A stretch of 64,000 nt of DNA from Nocardioides albus. Its GTDB lineage: Bacteria; Actinomycetota; Actinomycetes; Propionibacteriales; Nocardioidaceae. The stretch covers positions 124,001-188,000 of the forward strand of contig NZ_BMQT01000003.1 in assembly GCF_014648255.1 (NCBI RefSeq), given 5' to 3'. Positions 29,397-39,772 of the stretch are shown here, in pieces. The first letter of the stretch is position 1, and each line of letters opens with the position of its first letter. The notes below the pieces were generated by a model, which had not been told where the DNA came from, did not search any database, and worked only from the letters and a program-made list of their open reading frames with translations. The translations under genes and the position numbers were made by a program.

Positions 29397-30154
29397 GACT
29401 TGCGCTTCGCGGCCTTCCGCTGAGCGCGGAGGCGGCGCTCCTCGGCGTACATCGTCTCGGCCTCCTCCAGCGTGGGAGCCGAGCCGCCGTACGCCTTCGG
29501 CAGCCACCACGAGCCCGGGGGCTGCTCCTCGGCCGGGTGCGCCTTGATCAGCCGGTCGAGCATGCCCTCCATCTGCGCCTTGAGCGCAGCCGTCTCGGCG
29601 GCCGGGTCCTCCCCGGTCACCGGCAGCGGCGGGCCGATCTCGATGCCGACGGTCTTGTGCCGCGACAGGTCGACCTTCTGGCCCTTGGTCATGATCCGCT
29701 GGGTGCCCCACAGCACGACCGGGATCAGCGGGACGCCGGCCTCGGCGGCGATGCGTACGGTGCCGGTCTTGAGGTCCTTGATCAGGAACGAGCGCGAGAT
29801 CGTGGCCTCGGGGAAGATCCCGACGACCTCACCCTTCTGGAGATAGTCGACGGCCTTCTTCATCCCGGCCGCGCCGTAGCTGCGGTCGATCGGGATGTGG
29901 TGGAACGAGCGCATCACCGGGCCGCCGACGGGGTGGTCGAAGACCTCCTTCTTGGCGATGAAGCGGGTCAGCCGGCCCCGCTCGGCCCCGGGGAAACCGG
30001 CCATGACGTAGTCGACGAAGGAGAGGTGGTTGACCGCCAGGAGGGCGCCGCCCTTCTCCGGGATGTGCTCCGCGCCGGTCATGTTGATCTTGATGTCGCC
30101 GAGCTTGAACCAGGTGCGAGCCGCGGCGATCGTGACCGGATAGCTGATGTCCAT
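29393..30154 (-). CDS. 1-acyl-sn-glycerol-3-phosphate acyltransferase family protein (PlsC-like)
   Basis: 253 residues. The catalytic motif NHLSFVDY (NHX4D), the GAERGRLTRFIAKKE region, motif III in VGIFPEATISRSF and PVVLWGTQRI are all visible. It acylates lysophosphatidate or a related lipid at the membrane. It lacks a strong N-terminal transmembrane helix. The C-terminus is Arg/Lys-rich (RLRAQRKAAKRKS). It is divergent from the alpha/beta hydrolase gene. Confidence 0.9.
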   Translation of the reverse strand: MDISYPVTIAAARTWFKLGDIKINMTGAEHIPEKGGALLAVNHLSFVDYVMAGFPGAERGRLTRFIAKKEVFDHPVGGPVMRSFHHIPIDRSYGAAGMKKAVDYLQKGEVVGIFPEATISRSFLIKDLKTGTVRIAAEAGVPLIPVVLWGTQRIMTKGQKVDLSRHKTVGIEIGPPLPVTGEDPAAETAALKAQMEGMLDRLIKAHPAEEQPPGSWWLPKAYGGSAPTLEEAETMYAEERRLRAQRKAAKRKS

Positions 30155-30192
30155 GGGCGAATCGTGTCACGTAGCGATGAACTCCGTCCGAC

Positions 30193-30198
30193 TAGCCT
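30193..30198 (+). promoter_or_regulatory. -10 box of the alpha/beta hydrolase gene
   Basis: TAGCCT, 6 nt, then GTG at 30205. Confidence 0.5.
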
Positions 30199-30204
30199 CG
30201 CCAC

Positions 30205-31053
30205 GTGAGCACCCTTTACGTGACGACGACCGACGGGCTCCGGCTGGCCGTCACCGACTTCGGGTCTCGCGGCGACACCCGCCCGACGGTGGTCTGCGTC
30301 CACGGCTACCCCGACAACTCCAGCGTGTGGCTCCCGTTGGTCAGGATCCTCGGCAGCGAGCTGCGAATCGTGACCTACGACGTACGCGGCCACGGCAGCT
30401 CGCAGGCGCCGGCCGCCCGCGAGGGCTACCTGATCGAGCAGCTCAACGCCGACCTCCAAGCCGTCATCGACGCGGTGAGCCCGGCGGCGCCGGTGCACCT
30501 GCTCGCCCACGACTGGGGATCGACCCAGACCTGGGACGCGGTCGCCGGCAACGTACCGTCCGAACGGATCGCGTCGTTCACCTCGATCTCCGGACCGAGC
30601 CTCGATCAGACCGGTGCCTGGCTGCGTACGCCCGGCCGAACCGCCCGCGGAGTGCTCGAGCGTCTGAAGCAGGGCGCCGGGTCGGCCTACATCGGGTTCT
30701 TCCAGGCACCGCTGCTTCCCGAGCTCGCCTGGCGTTCGGGCGTGCTCGACCGGGTCGTCGGCGGCTCGGCGCACGACCGCACCCGCTCCGACCGGATCAA
30801 CGGCCTGGAGCTCTACCGGGCCAACGCGATCGCCCGGATGGCCCGCCCGCAGCCTCGCCCCGTGACGGTCCCCGTCCAGGTCATCGCCCCGATCGGCGAC
30901 GCCTACGTCAGCCGTGCGCTGGCGGCCGAGGCGCCCAGGCCGTACGTCACAGACCTGACCGTCCACGAGATCGAGGGCTCTCACTGGGTGGTCGCCGACC
31001 ACCCCGAACGGGTCGCGCCGCTGGTGCGCGACTTCGTGAGGGCGAGAAGCTAA
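30205..31053 (+). CDS. Alpha/beta hydrolase (epoxide hydrolase / dehalogenase-like)
   Basis: 282 residues. The oxyanion-hole motif is CVHGYPDNSSVW and the nucleophile elbow AHDWGST carries Asp, as in epoxide hydrolases and haloalkane dehalogenases, not Ser. The catalytic His lies in EGSHWVVADHPERVAPLV. Substrate unknown. The GTG start at 30205 has a -10 box 6 nt upstream. The last 4 bases overlap the end of the convergent LCP gene. Confidence 0.88.
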   Translation: MSTLYVTTTDGLRLAVTDFGSRGDTRPTVVCVHGYPDNSSVWLPLVRILGSELRIVTYDVRGHGSSQAPAAREGYLIEQLNADLQAVIDAVSPAAPVHLLAHDWGSTQTWDAVAGNVPSERIASFTSISGPSLDQTGAWLRTPGRTARGVLERLKQGAGSAYIGFFQAPLLPELAWRSGVLDRVVGGSAHDRTRSDRINGLELYRANAIARMARPQPRPVTVPVQVIAPIGDAYVSRALAAEAPRPYVTDLTVHEIEGSHWVVADHPERVAPLVRDFVRARS

Positions 31054-31997
31054 CCGCGGCAGCCGCGGTTGAGCCTGCCGTCGTGGCGGGCGTCGTTGCC
31101 CATCGCGCGGGCCGCCCCGACGTTGGGAAACACCACGCTGGCGGCGCCGGCGTTGCCGATCCCGCCGGGAACGACACAGGTGCGGACCTTGCCCGGGTTG
31201 ATCGCGGCGACCGCGTGAGCGAGCTGGTAGAGGTCGCGGCCGGAGAGGCCGGTGGTGTGCATCTTCTTCATCACCAGTGCGACGCCCTTGGCCATGAAGC
31301 CGGTCTCGTTCTGCCGGGCGACGATCTTGCGATGGATGCCGCGGATGACCCGAGACTGGTTGGCCGAGCGGTCGAAGTCGCCGCCGGGCAGCGTCTTGCG
31401 GGCCCGCGCGAAGTCGACCGAGTGCGGGCCGCTGATGTGGATGCGGCCCTTCTTGAAGCCGTAGCGCGCGACGTAGGGGTCGCTGAAGGCGCGTGGATTG
31501 TCGACGTCGACCCCGCCGATCCCGATCACCAGGTCGCTCATGCCGGAGAAGGAGGTGACGAAGACGTACTGCGGCTGCACGCCGACCAGGTTGCCGACCG
31601 CCCGGCCCATCAGCTTCGGGCCGCCCGCGGTCAGCGCCTCGTTGATCTTGGAGCGGCCGTGGCCGGGGATGTTGACGTAGGAGTCACGCGGGATCGAGAT
31701 GTCCGTCGCGTAGCCGGTGGACGGGTTGAAGCCGATCAGGTGCAGCGCGTCGCCACGGGTGCGGGTGACCTTCTGGCCGGGACGGGCGTCCGAGCCGACG
31801 GCCAGGACCCAGATGGTGCCGCCCTTGCGGGTGTGCTGGGCGACGTCGAGACCCTTGGCCCACTTGGTCGCGATCAGCTCGGCCCGCGGCTCGGCGACCT
31901 GGGCGTCCGGCACCAGGAAGGCGGTCGTCGCGAGCACCAGGCCGAGCGCGAGGGTGGTCAGGAGGCGGCGGCGTACGGACTTCGTCATGCGGTTCAC
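31050..31997 (-). CDS. LytR-CpsA-Psr (LCP) family protein
   Basis: 315 residues with one N-terminal membrane helix (about 10-28) and an extracytoplasmic LCP domain. Conserved residues are in VGSDARPGQ, RGDALHLIGF, ISIPRDSYVNIPGHG and FARARKTLPGGDFDRSANQS. LCP enzymes move lipid-linked glycopolymers onto peptidoglycan. WecA, encoded far to the left, could make such a carrier-linked precursor. The GTG at 31997 overlaps the stop of the lipoprotein gene (GTGA) and has GGAGA upstream. Confidence 0.9.
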   Translation of the reverse strand: MNRMTKSVRRRLLTTLALGLVLATTAFLVPDAQVAEPRAELIATKWAKGLDVAQHTRKGGTIWVLAVGSDARPGQKVTRTRGDALHLIGFNPSTGYATDISIPRDSYVNIPGHGRSKINEALTAGGPKLMGRAVGNLVGVQPQYVFVTSFSGMSDLVIGIGGVDVDNPRAFSDPYVARYGFKKGRIHISGPHSVDFARARKTLPGGDFDRSANQSRVIRGIHRKIVARQNETGFMAKGVALVMKKMHTTGLSGRDLYQLAHAVAAINPGKVRTCVVPGGIGNAGAASVVFPNVGAARAMGNDARHDGRLNRGCRG

Positions 31998-32686
31998 GAC
32001 TTGTCTCCGGACTTGCTGGACGAGGACGGGCTGGGCGAGGTGGACGGCGCCGAGGACGGGTCCAGCGCCGGCTTCTCCTCGCGGGTGATGTTGAAGCCGA
32101 AGACGGCCCAGGAGCTCTTGGTCGGCACCAGGTCGAGGCTGCCACGGACGGTCTGACGGGCCTCGCGCTCACCAGTGGTGTCGTAGACCAGCCGCACCCG
32201 TGCGACCGCGCCGACCGGGTAGTTGTTGTTGGCCAGCAGATCGACGTGGACGTCGCTGGAGACCACCTCGACGCCGTCGATGTGGGGAGCGATCGTGGCG
32301 CTGCTCATCAGACTCATCTGCTTGCCGGCCTGGGCGATCGAACCCTTGGAGAAGCCCGGAAATGACGTCGCGGTGAAGGTGGCGGTGGCGCGCGGAAAGT
32401 CACCCCCGACGTACGCAGCCTGCAGCCAGCGGTCGACGACCGCGGCGACGTTCGTGGCGACCGCCTGGTGCCGGCTCTTGGGGAACCTGCCCTGCACGTG
32501 GATGAGCTTGGCCGCCGATTTCACCGTGGCCGGCGGGGGCGCCGACGGGGACGGCGAGGCCGCAGGCTTGTCGGGCTCGCCACCGCATCCGGCAAGTGCC
32601 ACGGTGCCGGCCAGGGCCGCCGCGGTGAGGGCCGTTGCGACGCGCCGGCCGCTCGAACGACCGGGCCTCGTGCTGCTGCTCGTCAT
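31994..32686 (-). CDS. Putative lipoprotein, partner of the LCP gene
   Basis: 230 residues from the ATG at 32686. After an Arg-rich n-region the signal ends in a lipobox (VALAGCGG), followed by a Pro/Ser linker, a globular domain (about 60-205) and a Ser-rich acidic tail ([19 protein letters not shown]). No family was recognised. An upstream in-frame start adds 17 residues and cannot be excluded. It is translationally coupled to the LCP gene, which suggests a cell-envelope role. Confidence 0.75.
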   Translation of the reverse strand: MTSSSTRPGRSSGRRVATALTAAALAGTVALAGCGGEPDKPAASPSPSAPPPATVKSAAKLIHVQGRFPKSRHQAVATNVAAVVDRWLQAAYVGGDFPRATATFTATSFPGFSKGSIAQAGKQMSLMSSATIAPHIDGVEVVSSDVHVDLLANNNYPVGAVARVRLVYDTTGEREARQTVRGSLDLVPTKSSWAVFGFNITREEKPALDPSSAPSTSPSPSSSSKSGDKS

Positions 32687-32847
32687 GTGGGGAATCCGCC
32701 TCGTCGACCTGCTCTGGGACCGGGCCACTGTACGCACAACGACCCGGGTGGCAACTCACCCGGCAGGTAACGCAAGATGTGTGACGGATTACATCCTGTC
32801 CACAGGTGGAGCCTGCATCGGGCATTTGCGTGTTCGGGGGGATAGCC

Positions 32848-32876
32848 TTGCCCGTGGGCAACCCATTTCTTACAGT
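32848..32876 (+). promoter_or_regulatory. Candidate promoter of kgd
   Basis: TTGCCC and TACAGT are separated by exactly 17 nt. The expected transcript start is near 32883, leaving a leader of about 23 nt before the GTG. Confidence 0.45.
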
Positions 32877-32905
32877 GCGAAAATTCGGAAGAGGCGAATC
32901 AAGCC

Positions 32906-35900
32906 GTGTCCTCAGGCACCCCGTCCCCCAACACTGCCGACATCCCAGCGGAATTCGGCGCCAACGAGTGGCTGGTCGAGGAGATGTACGACCAGTACAC
33001 GAAGGATCCCAGCAGTGTTGACCCCGTGTGGGTGAAGTTCTTCGAAACAAACGGACAGCCGGGCGCGTCGCCGAACGGTGCCTCGGCCCCGGCCACGCCC
33101 GCTGCCAAGTCTCCGGTCCCGACCGCTCCGGCCGACGCTCCGGCCAACGCGCCCGCGCCGACCACCCCTGCCTCGACCGAGGCGCCGGTGGCGAAGGCGG
33201 CTCCGGCCCCCAAGGCCAAGCCGCGCCCGGCCGCCCAGGCCGCCGAGCCGGCCAAGGGCACCGCGACGCCCACCCCTAAGGACGCCCCGAAGCCGACCGC
33301 CGTAGCGGTCACCGACGAGCCGACCTACACCACCCTGCGCGGCATCCCTGCCGCCACCGCCAAGAACATGGACGTGTCGCTCTCGGTGCCGACCGCGACC
33401 TCCGTGCGCAACATGCCGGTCAAGCTGCTGTGGGACAACCGCACCGTCATCAACAACCACCTGAAGCGCGCTCGCGGCGGCAAGGTCTCCTTCACCCACC
33501 TCATCGGCTACGCCATCATCAAGGCGATCAAGGCGATGCCGGCGATGAACAACACCTACGCTGAGATCGACGGCAAGCCGACCCAGGTGACCCCGCCGCA
33601 CATCAACCTCGGTCTGGCCATCGACCAGCAGAAGAAGGACGGCACCCGGCAGCTCGTCGCACCGTCCATCAAGGGCTGCGAGCTGATGGACTTCGCCGGT
33701 TTCTGGACTGCGTACGAGGACATCGTCCGCAAGGCCAAGGACAACAAGCTGTCCATGGCCGACTACTCCGGCACCACGGTGAGCCTGACCAACGTCGGCG
33801 GCATCGGCACCAACAACTCGGTGCCGCGGCTGATGCAGGGCCAGGCCGCGATCATCGGCGTCGGCTCGATGGACTACCCGCCCGAGTTCCAGGGCGCCTC
33901 CCCCTCGAAGCTCGCCCAGAACGCGGTCTCGCGGATCATGACGATGACCTCGACGTACGACCACCGGGTCATCCAGGGCGCGCAGTCGGGCGAGTTCCTG
34001 GCGACCGTGCACAAGCTGCTGCTCGGTGAGAACGACTTCTACGACGAGATCTTCGCGTCGCTGCGGATCCCCTACGAGCCGATCCGCTGGAACCAAGACA
34101 TCGACACCACCCACGACGACCAGATCTCCAAGCAGGTCAAGGTCGGCGAGATCATCCACGCCCACCGCGTGCGTGGTCACATGATGGCCGACACCGACCC
34201 GCTGGAATACAAGCAGCGTTCGCACCCCGACCTGCAGATCGAGTCGCACGGCCTGACGCTGTGGGACCTCGACCGCGAGTTCCCGGTCGGCTCCTTCGCC
34301 GGCGGCCGCAAGCCGTTCATGAAGCTGCGCGAGATCCTCGGTGTCCTGCGTGACTCCTACGTCCGCACCACCGGCATCGAGTACATGCACATCCAGGACC
34401 CCGAGCAGCGCCGGTGGATCCAGGACCGCGTGGAGCGGCCCTACGACAAGACCCCGCGCCAGGAGCAGCTCCGGATCCTGTCGAAGCTCAACGAGGCCGA
34501 GGCCTTCGAGACCTTCCTGCAGACCAAGTTCGTCGGCCAGAAGCGGTTCTCCCTCGAGGGCAGCGAGACCGCGATCCCGGTCATCGACGAGGTCTGCGAG
34601 GCCGCCGCCGAGGCCGGTCTGGACGAGGTCACGATCGGGATGGCCCACCGCGGCCGCCTCAACGTGCTCGCCAACATCGTCGGCAAGTCCTACAACCAGA
34701 TCTTCCGCGAGTTCGAGGGCAACATCGACCCGCGCACGGTCCAGGGCTCCGGCGACGTGAAGTACCACCTCGGTGCCGAGGGCGAGTTCCTCTCCGACCT
34801 GGGCGACAAGATCAAGGTCTCCGTCGCCGCCAACCCGTCCCACCTCGAGACCGTCGACCCGGTCCTGGAGGGCATCGCCCGCGCCAAGCAGGACGTGCTC
34901 GACCAGGGCGCCGTCTTCCCGGTCCTGCCGCTGCTGGTCCACGGTGACGCCGCCTTCGCCGGTCAGGGTGTGGTCGCGGAGACGCTCAACCTGTCCCAGC
35001 TGCGTGGCTACCGCACCGGTGGCACCGTGCACCTGGTCATCAACAACCAGGTCGGGTTCACCACCTCGCCGGGCTCGTCGCGCTCCTCGCTGTACGCCAC
35101 CGACGTCGCGCGGATGGTCCAGGCGCCGATCTTCCACGTCAACGGCGACGACCCCGAGGCCTGCGTGCGCGTCGCGCGGCTCGCCTTCGAGTACCGCCAG
35201 GCGTTCAACAAGGACGTCGTCATCGACCTCATCTGCTACCGCCGCCGCGGTCACAACGAGGGCGACGACCCGTCGTTCACCCAGCCGATGATGTACGACC
35301 TGATCGAGCAGAAGCGCTCGGTCCGCAAGCTCTACACCGAGTCGCTGATCGGCCGTGGTGACATCACGATCGAGGAGGCGGAGCAGGTGCTGGCCGCCTA
35401 CCAGGCTCGCCTGGAGCAGGTCTTCACCGAGGTGCGCGAGGCCGACAAGATGCCGCAGGCCTGGGAGACCGTCCCGGACTACCCCGAGAAGCCTGCCGGC
35501 GAGACCGTCACCGCGATCACGCAGGACGTGCTGAAGCGGATCGCGGATGCGTACGTCACCCCGCCGGAGGGCTTCACGGTCCACCCGAAGGTGATGCCGC
35601 AGCTGCAGCGGCGCGCGACACAGATCTCCGACGGTGGCATCGACTGGGCCACCGGCGAGACGCTCGCCTTCGGTTCGCTGCTGCTCGACGGCCGCCCGGT
35701 GCGGCTGGCCGGTCAGGACTCGCGTCGCGGCACCTTCGTGCAGCGCTTCGCGACCATGATCGACCGCAAGAACGCCGATGAGTGGACGCCGCTGAACAAC
35801 CTGAGCGAGGAGCAGGCGAAGTTCTACGTCTACGACTCGCTGCTCTCCGAGTACGCCGCCCTCGGCTTCGAGTACGGCTACTCCGTGGCTCGCCCCGATG

Positions 35901-36652
35901 CGCTGACCATGTGGGAGGCGCAGTTCGGTGACTTCGTCAACGGCGCCCAGTCGGTCATCGACGAGTACATCTCGGCGGGCAAGACCAAGTGGGGCCAGGA
36001 CTCCGGCGTCGTGCTGCTGCTGCCGCACGGCTACGAGGGACAGGGTGCCGACCACTCCTCGGCTCGCATCGAGCGGTTCCTCACGCTGTGTGCCGACGAG
36101 GCCATGGTCGTGGCTCAGCCGTCCTCCCCGGCGTCGTACTTCCACCTGCTGCGCACCCACACCCTCGGCGAGGAGCACCGCCCGCTGATCGTCTTCACCC
36201 CGAAGTCGATGCTGCGTCGCAAGGACGCGGCGTCACAGCCGGCCGAATTCACCTCGGGTTCGTTCCAGCCGGTCATCGCCGACACCGAGGCCGACGCCTC
36301 GAAGGTCAGCACCGTGCTGGTCGTCTCCGGCCGGCTGACCTGGGACCTCGTCGTCGAGCGTAGGAAGCGGGAGCGCGAGGACGTCGCGATCGTCCGCGTC
36401 GAGCAGCTCTACCCGTGGCCGACCGAGGAGCTGGCGACAGAGCTCGCGAAGTACCCGGACGCCAAGGTCAAGTGGGTTCAGGACGAGCCCTACAACCAGG
36501 GCCCGTGGCCGAGCTACTACCTCAACGTGGTTCCCGACCTGGACCGCGAGGTCGAGCCGATCACCCGCCCGGCCTCCTCCACCACCGCCGTCGGCACCAT
36601 CAAGCGGCACACGGTCGAGCAGAAGGAGCTCATCGAGCGCGCCTTCGCCTGA
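32906..36652 (+). CDS. kgd: Multifunctional 2-oxoglutarate dehydrogenase E1 / decarboxylase (Kgd)
   Basis: 1248 residues, one of the longest genes here. A short N-terminal E1 extension ([19 protein letters not shown]) is followed by an Ala/Pro/Lys linker (about 50-130) and a dihydrolipoyl-acyltransferase-like domain (about 140-390, [13 protein letters not shown]). The thiamine-diphosphate E1 domains fill the rest ([40 protein letters not shown]). No lipoyl domain is present, as in the mycobacterial/corynebacterial fused enzyme, which relies on a separate lipoylated E2. It oxidises 2-oxoglutarate in the citric acid cycle. Confidence 0.97.
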   Translation: MSSGTPSPNTADIPAEFGANEWLVEEMYDQYTKDPSSVDPVWVKFFETNGQPGASPNGASAPATPAAKSPVPTAPADAPANAPAPTTPASTEAPVAKAAPAPKAKPRPAAQAAEPAKGTATPTPKDAPKPTAVAVTDEPTYTTLRGIPAATAKNMDVSLSVPTATSVRNMPVKLLWDNRTVINNHLKRARGGKVSFTHLIGYAIIKAIKAMPAMNNTYAEIDGKPTQVTPPHINLGLAIDQQKKDGTRQLVAPSIKGCELMDFAGFWTAYEDIVRKAKDNKLSMADYSGTTVSLTNVGGIGTNNSVPRLMQGQAAIIGVGSMDYPPEFQGASPSKLAQNAVSRIMTMTSTYDHRVIQGAQSGEFLATVHKLLLGENDFYDEIFASLRIPYEPIRWNQDIDTTHDDQISKQVKVGEIIHAHRVRGHMMADTDPLEYKQRSHPDLQIESHGLTLWDLDREFPVGSFAGGRKPFMKLREILGVLRDSYVRTTGIEYMHIQDPEQRRWIQDRVERPYDKTPRQEQLRILSKLNEAEAFETFLQTKFVGQKRFSLEGSETAIPVIDEVCEAAAEAGLDEVTIGMAHRGRLNVLANIVGKSYNQIFREFEGNIDPRTVQGSGDVKYHLGAEGEFLSDLGDKIKVSVAANPSHLETVDPVLEGIARAKQDVLDQGAVFPVLPLLVHGDAAFAGQGVVAETLNLSQLRGYRTGGTVHLVINNQVGFTTSPGSSRSSLYATDVARMVQAPIFHVNGDDPEACVRVARLAFEYRQAFNKDVVIDLICYRRRGHNEGDDPSFTQPMMYDLIEQKRSVRKLYTESLIGRGDITIEEAEQVLAAYQARLEQVFTEVREADKMPQAWETVPDYPEKPAGETVTAITQDVLKRIADAYVTPPEGFTVHPKVMPQLQRRATQISDGGIDWATGETLAFGSLLLDGRPVRLAGQDSRRGTFVQRFATMIDRKNADEWTPLNNLSEEQAKFYVYDSLLSEYAALGFEYGYSVARPDALTMWEAQFGDFVNGAQSVIDEYISAGKTKWGQDSGVVLLLPHGYEGQGADHSSARIERFLTLCADEAMVVAQPSSPASYFHLLRTHTLGEEHRPLIVFTPKSMLRRKDAASQPAEFTSGSFQPVIADTEADASKVSTVLVVSGRLTWDLVVERRKREREDVAIVRVEQLYPWPTEELATELAKYPDAKVKWVQDEPYNQGPWPSYYLNVVPDLDREVEPITRPASSTTAVGTIKRHTVEQKELIERAFA

Positions 36653-36771
36653 TCGCACGGCCAGCGGAGCGCGACGAAGGAGCGCTCCGCGTCGGCCGGG
36701 CGGGTTGAGCGAGCGCGCGGCCGAGCCTGCGAGGCCGTGACCGCGAGTCGAAACCCACACAGCACGTTCGA
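36653..36771. other. Intergenic spacer with GGTTGAGC/CGAGTCGAAACC-type repeat
   Basis: Between the kgd stop and its terminator lies a G+C-rich spacer with GCGGAGCGC-type short palindromes and the pair GGGTTGAGCGAGCG ... CGCGAGTCGAAACCC, which are imperfect inverse copies. It looks like a dispersed intergenic repeat; no coding potential was seen. Confidence 0.45.
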
Positions 36772-36803
36772 AAGGCCCCTCGGTGGAGACACCGAGGGGC
36801 CTT
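36772..36803. terminator. Strong bidirectional hairpin between kgd and mmpL
   Basis: A perfect 14-bp stem AAGGCCCCTCGGTG/CACCGAGGGGCCTT with a GAGA loop. It lies between convergent genes and probably stops both transcripts. Confidence 0.85.
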
Positions 36804-36816
36804 CGTACGTCTCGTC

Positions 36817-38988
36817 TCAGACGGGGACCGGGACCGGTTCCTCGCTCAGACCGATCTTGCGGTGCAGGCGTCGCAGCGGCTTCGGCGCCCACCAGGCGGC
36901 CTCCCCCAGCACGCGCATGGCCGCGGGCAGGAGGATCCCGCGGATGAGGAACGCGTCGATGAGGATCGCCAGCCCGACCCCGAGGCCGAAGAACTTCATG
37001 AAGCTGATGTCGCTGACCAGGAACGCGAAGAAGCTGGTCGCGATCAGCGCGGCGGCCGTGGTGACGATCCGGCCGGTGTGGGCCAGCCCCTGGACGACCG
37101 CCTCGACGTTGCCCAGGCCGCGGCGCCGCATCTCGGTGATCCGGCCGAGCACGAACACCTCGTAGTCCATCGACAGCCCGAACGCGATGACCAGGAGCAG
37201 CACGACCATCGAGACGTTGAGCGGCATGGCGGTGAAGCCGAGGAGGTCGGCGCCCATGCCCTCCTGGAAGATCGCGATCGTTGCCCCGAGGGTCGCGCCG
37301 AGGCCGATGATGTTGAGCGCCAACGCTCGTAGCGGCTGGACCAGGCTCCCGGTGAAGAGGAACAGGATGATCACCATGGCGATGGCGAGCCCGCCGAACG
37401 CGTACGGGAGCTTGGCGCCGATCGCGTCGAGGGAGTCCAGCAGCTCAGCGGCACCGCCTCCGACCAGGGCGTCGGCGTCGGCTGGCGCCGGGACTGCGCG
37501 TATGTCTCGGACCAGGTCACGGGCCTCCGCGGACTGGCGGTCGAGCTGGTTGACGACGGCTAGCTGGTCCGCGCCGTCGCCCGGCGGGACGGCCGGCGTC
37601 TTCGAGACGAGGGTGCCGTCGGCGTACGTCCCGAGACGGGTGTCGACGCGGTCGACGTCATCGACGCGGGAGAGCTCCGCGGCGTAGGTCTCGAGGTCGT
37701 CGTCCGCGACAGCCGAGGTCGTCACCACCGTGATCGGGCTGGTGCCGTCACCGTCGAACTCCTCGCGGAGCAGGTCCCCTGCCTGACGACTGCCGGCTGT
37801 CGTCGGAAGAACCCGGTCGTCGGGGGTGCCGAACTCGATGCCCGCAAGGGGTGCAGCCATCGCGAGCAGGACGGCAACGACAGGAAGAGCAACCCAGGGG
37901 CGGCTGGTGACGAATCGCGCCAGGCGGGTCCAGGACGGAGCCGCGCCACCGCGCAGTCCGCGCACGCCGGGGATCCGGAGCGCATCGATGCGGTCACCGA
38001 GGAGCGCGATCGTGGCGGGGAGCAGCACCACGGCGACGACGGCGGTGATCACCATGACCCCGATTCCGGCGTAGGCCGAGGAGCGCAGGAAGTAGAGGGG
38101 AAAGATCAGCAGCGACGCCAACGAGATCGCGACCGTGGACGCGCTGAAGACGATGGTCCGCCCGGCGGTCTCCACGGCCCGCACCACCGCATCTGCGTGC
38201 GCTGATCCGGCTGCTCGTTCCTCCCGCACACGGGCCACCATCAGCAGGCCGTAGTCCACAGCGAGACCGAGCCCGAGGCCGGTCGTCACATTGAGGGCGT
38301 AGATGGAGACGTCGGTGAACGAGCCGAGCACGGAGAGCTCTGCGAAGGTTCCTGCGATGGCGAAGCCGCCGACCGCGAGGGTGATGACGGCAGCCACGAT
38401 GTTGCCGAAGGCCAGCATGAGCAAGGCGATCATCAGCGGGATCGCGATGGCCTCGGCGAGGCCGAGGTCGCTGCCGAGCTGGCCGCTGATCTCCTCGAAG
38501 GTGGCGAGCTGGCCACCGACATGGACTGTCGTGGCGTTGTCGGTGGCGCTGGTATCGGTGTAGCGGTCGATCACCGCAGCAGCGTCGGTCTCGTCCGGGT
38601 CCTCGGCGCCGACGGAGATCAGTCCGTGCGCACCGTCCTCGGAGACCATCCCCGGACCGGGCGCATCGAGATACGAGACGACGTCGGTGAGCTCGTCGTC
38701 GGTCCGAAGACGATCGACAAGCGCCTGGGCGTCCTTCGCGGCCGCGCCTTCGGTCACGGCGCCACCGCCGGTGCTGACGATGAGGACGAATCCGGCGTCG
38801 TTGCCGAATCCCTCCTCGAGAGCGACGGCGGCCCGGCTGGTCTCCGAAGCGGGGTCATCGAAGCCCGCGTCGTCGAGCTTGCCGAAGGCCGAGGTGGCCA
38901 GATAGATCGCGCCGAGGAGAGCGACCAGGCCGATCACCAGGACCCGGCGTGGATTTCGCACCACGAGGGTGCCGAGTCGGTGGAACAT
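36817..38988 (-). CDS. MMPL family RND-type transporter
   Basis: 723 residues. The two-fold MMPL layout is visible: a first membrane helix (about 14-31), an extracytoplasmic domain, five or six helices with AVDYGLLMVARVREE, then a second domain and helices with GLSMDYEVFVLGRITEMRRR. The Asp-Tyr pairs in the two halves are the proton-relay positions of the family. It exports a lipid or drug of unknown identity. GGAGGACTC before the ATG at 38988 decides the start over one 26 codons upstream. It is divergent from a TetR gene. Confidence 0.9.
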   Translation of the reverse strand: MFHRLGTLVVRNPRRVLVIGLVALLGAIYLATSAFGKLDDAGFDDPASETSRAAVALEEGFGNDAGFVLIVSTGGGAVTEGAAAKDAQALVDRLRTDDELTDVVSYLDAPGPGMVSEDGAHGLISVGAEDPDETDAAAVIDRYTDTSATDNATTVHVGGQLATFEEISGQLGSDLGLAEAIAIPLMIALLMLAFGNIVAAVITLAVGGFAIAGTFAELSVLGSFTDVSIYALNVTTGLGLGLAVDYGLLMVARVREERAAGSAHADAVVRAVETAGRTIVFSASTVAISLASLLIFPLYFLRSSAYAGIGVMVITAVVAVVLLPATIALLGDRIDALRIPGVRGLRGGAAPSWTRLARFVTSRPWVALPVVAVLLAMAAPLAGIEFGTPDDRVLPTTAGSRQAGDLLREEFDGDGTSPITVVTTSAVADDDLETYAAELSRVDDVDRVDTRLGTYADGTLVSKTPAVPPGDGADQLAVVNQLDRQSAEARDLVRDIRAVPAPADADALVGGGAAELLDSLDAIGAKLPYAFGGLAIAMVIILFLFTGSLVQPLRALALNIIGLGATLGATIAIFQEGMGADLLGFTAMPLNVSMVVLLLVIAFGLSMDYEVFVLGRITEMRRRGLGNVEAVVQGLAHTGRIVTTAAALIATSFFAFLVSDISFMKFFGLGVGLAILIDAFLIRGILLPAAMRVLGEAAWWAPKPLRRLHRKIGLSEEPVPVPV

Positions 38989-39009
38989 GAGTCCTCCAGC
39001 GGAATGTGT

Positions 39010-39064
39010 GCAGATGTAAACTTGGCAGGTGTTAACTTTCCCTTCGATGTGGGCAGGTGTCAAC
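39010..39064. promoter_or_regulatory. Three direct repeats GCAGRTGTNAAC between mmpL and tetR
   Basis: GCAGATGTAAAC (39010-39021), GCAGGTGTTAAC (39025-39036) and GCAGGTGTCAAC (39053-39064) point the same way; the last one abuts the tetR ATG. They fill the short divergent region and are the best candidate operator for the TetR protein. Confidence 0.6.
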
Positions 39065-39760
39065 ATGAATTCCGTGAATTCTTCAGTGAGCTCGGACGAG
39101 GGCGCTCGGCCCTACCACCACGGCGACCTCCGCAACGCGTTGGTCGATGCGGCCGCGACGCTCGCCGAGCAGGGCGGCCCGGACGCGGTGACGATCCGCG
39201 CGGCTGCCCGCTCGGTCGGAGTGACTCCGACCGCCACCTACCGCCACTTCGCCAACCAGTCCGACCTGCTCCATGCGGCCAAGCACGAGGCGATGGAACG
39301 GCTCACCGCGACGATCCTCGAGCTCCTCGCCGCCGAGACTCCCGCACCCGACCCGGCAGAGGCCGCAGTGCAACGGCTCGCCGCGGCGGGGCGGGGATAC
39401 GTCCACTTCGCACTCGCCCAGCCGGGGCTGTTCCGCACCGCCTTCTGCCGGCCCCAGCTGGGCGACGAGCACCCGCCGGAGGAGATCTCCGCGATCCTCG
39501 CCGAGGCCCCGCCGTACGCCTTCCTCACCACCGCTCTCGATGACCTGGTCGAGGCCGGCTGGCTAGCGGCCGATCTCCGTCCCGATGCCGAGACGGGCGC
39601 CTGGGCCGCGGTCCACGGCCTCGCGGTCCTCTTCGTCGACGGGCCCTATCGCCACGTGCCCGAGCCCGATCGCGACGGGCTCATCAACGCCACCCTCGGC
39701 ATGGTCGTACGCGGCCTCTCCGGCGGTCCGGCCTCCGACTCACCGCTGAACGCAGAATGA
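39065..39760 (+). CDS. TetR family regulator beside the MMPL gene
   Basis: 231 residues. The N-terminal helix-turn-helix is clear: HHGDLRNALVDAAATLAEQG, then AAARSVGVTPTATYRHFANQ. The C-terminal ligand domain (about 85-220) contains YVHFALAQPGLFRTAF, typical of the WHG-type TetR C-terminal family. It probably represses the divergent MMPL gene and itself. The ATG at 39065 directly follows the third direct repeat; no ribosome-binding site is visible. An earlier in-frame start would include the repeats. Confidence 0.88.
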   Translation: MNSVNSSVSSDEGARPYHHGDLRNALVDAAATLAEQGGPDAVTIRAAARSVGVTPTATYRHFANQSDLLHAAKHEAMERLTATILELLAAETPAPDPAEAAVQRLAAAGRGYVHFALAQPGLFRTAFCRPQLGDEHPPEEISAILAEAPPYAFLTTALDDLVEAGWLAADLRPDAETGAWAAVHGLAVLFVDGPYRHVPEPDRDGLINATLGMVVRGLSGGPASDSPLNAE

Positions 39761-39772
39761 AAGACTGAGCGC

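Noticed and set aside
32912-36178. A 1088-codon open frame on the minus strand opposite kgd
   Set aside because: It is the antisense shadow of kgd, caused by high G+C at third positions; no domain is recognisable in it.
36653-36771. Insertion-sequence remnant after kgd
   Set aside because: The short inverse repeats have no transposase fragment or target duplication; a dispersed intergenic repeat is simpler.
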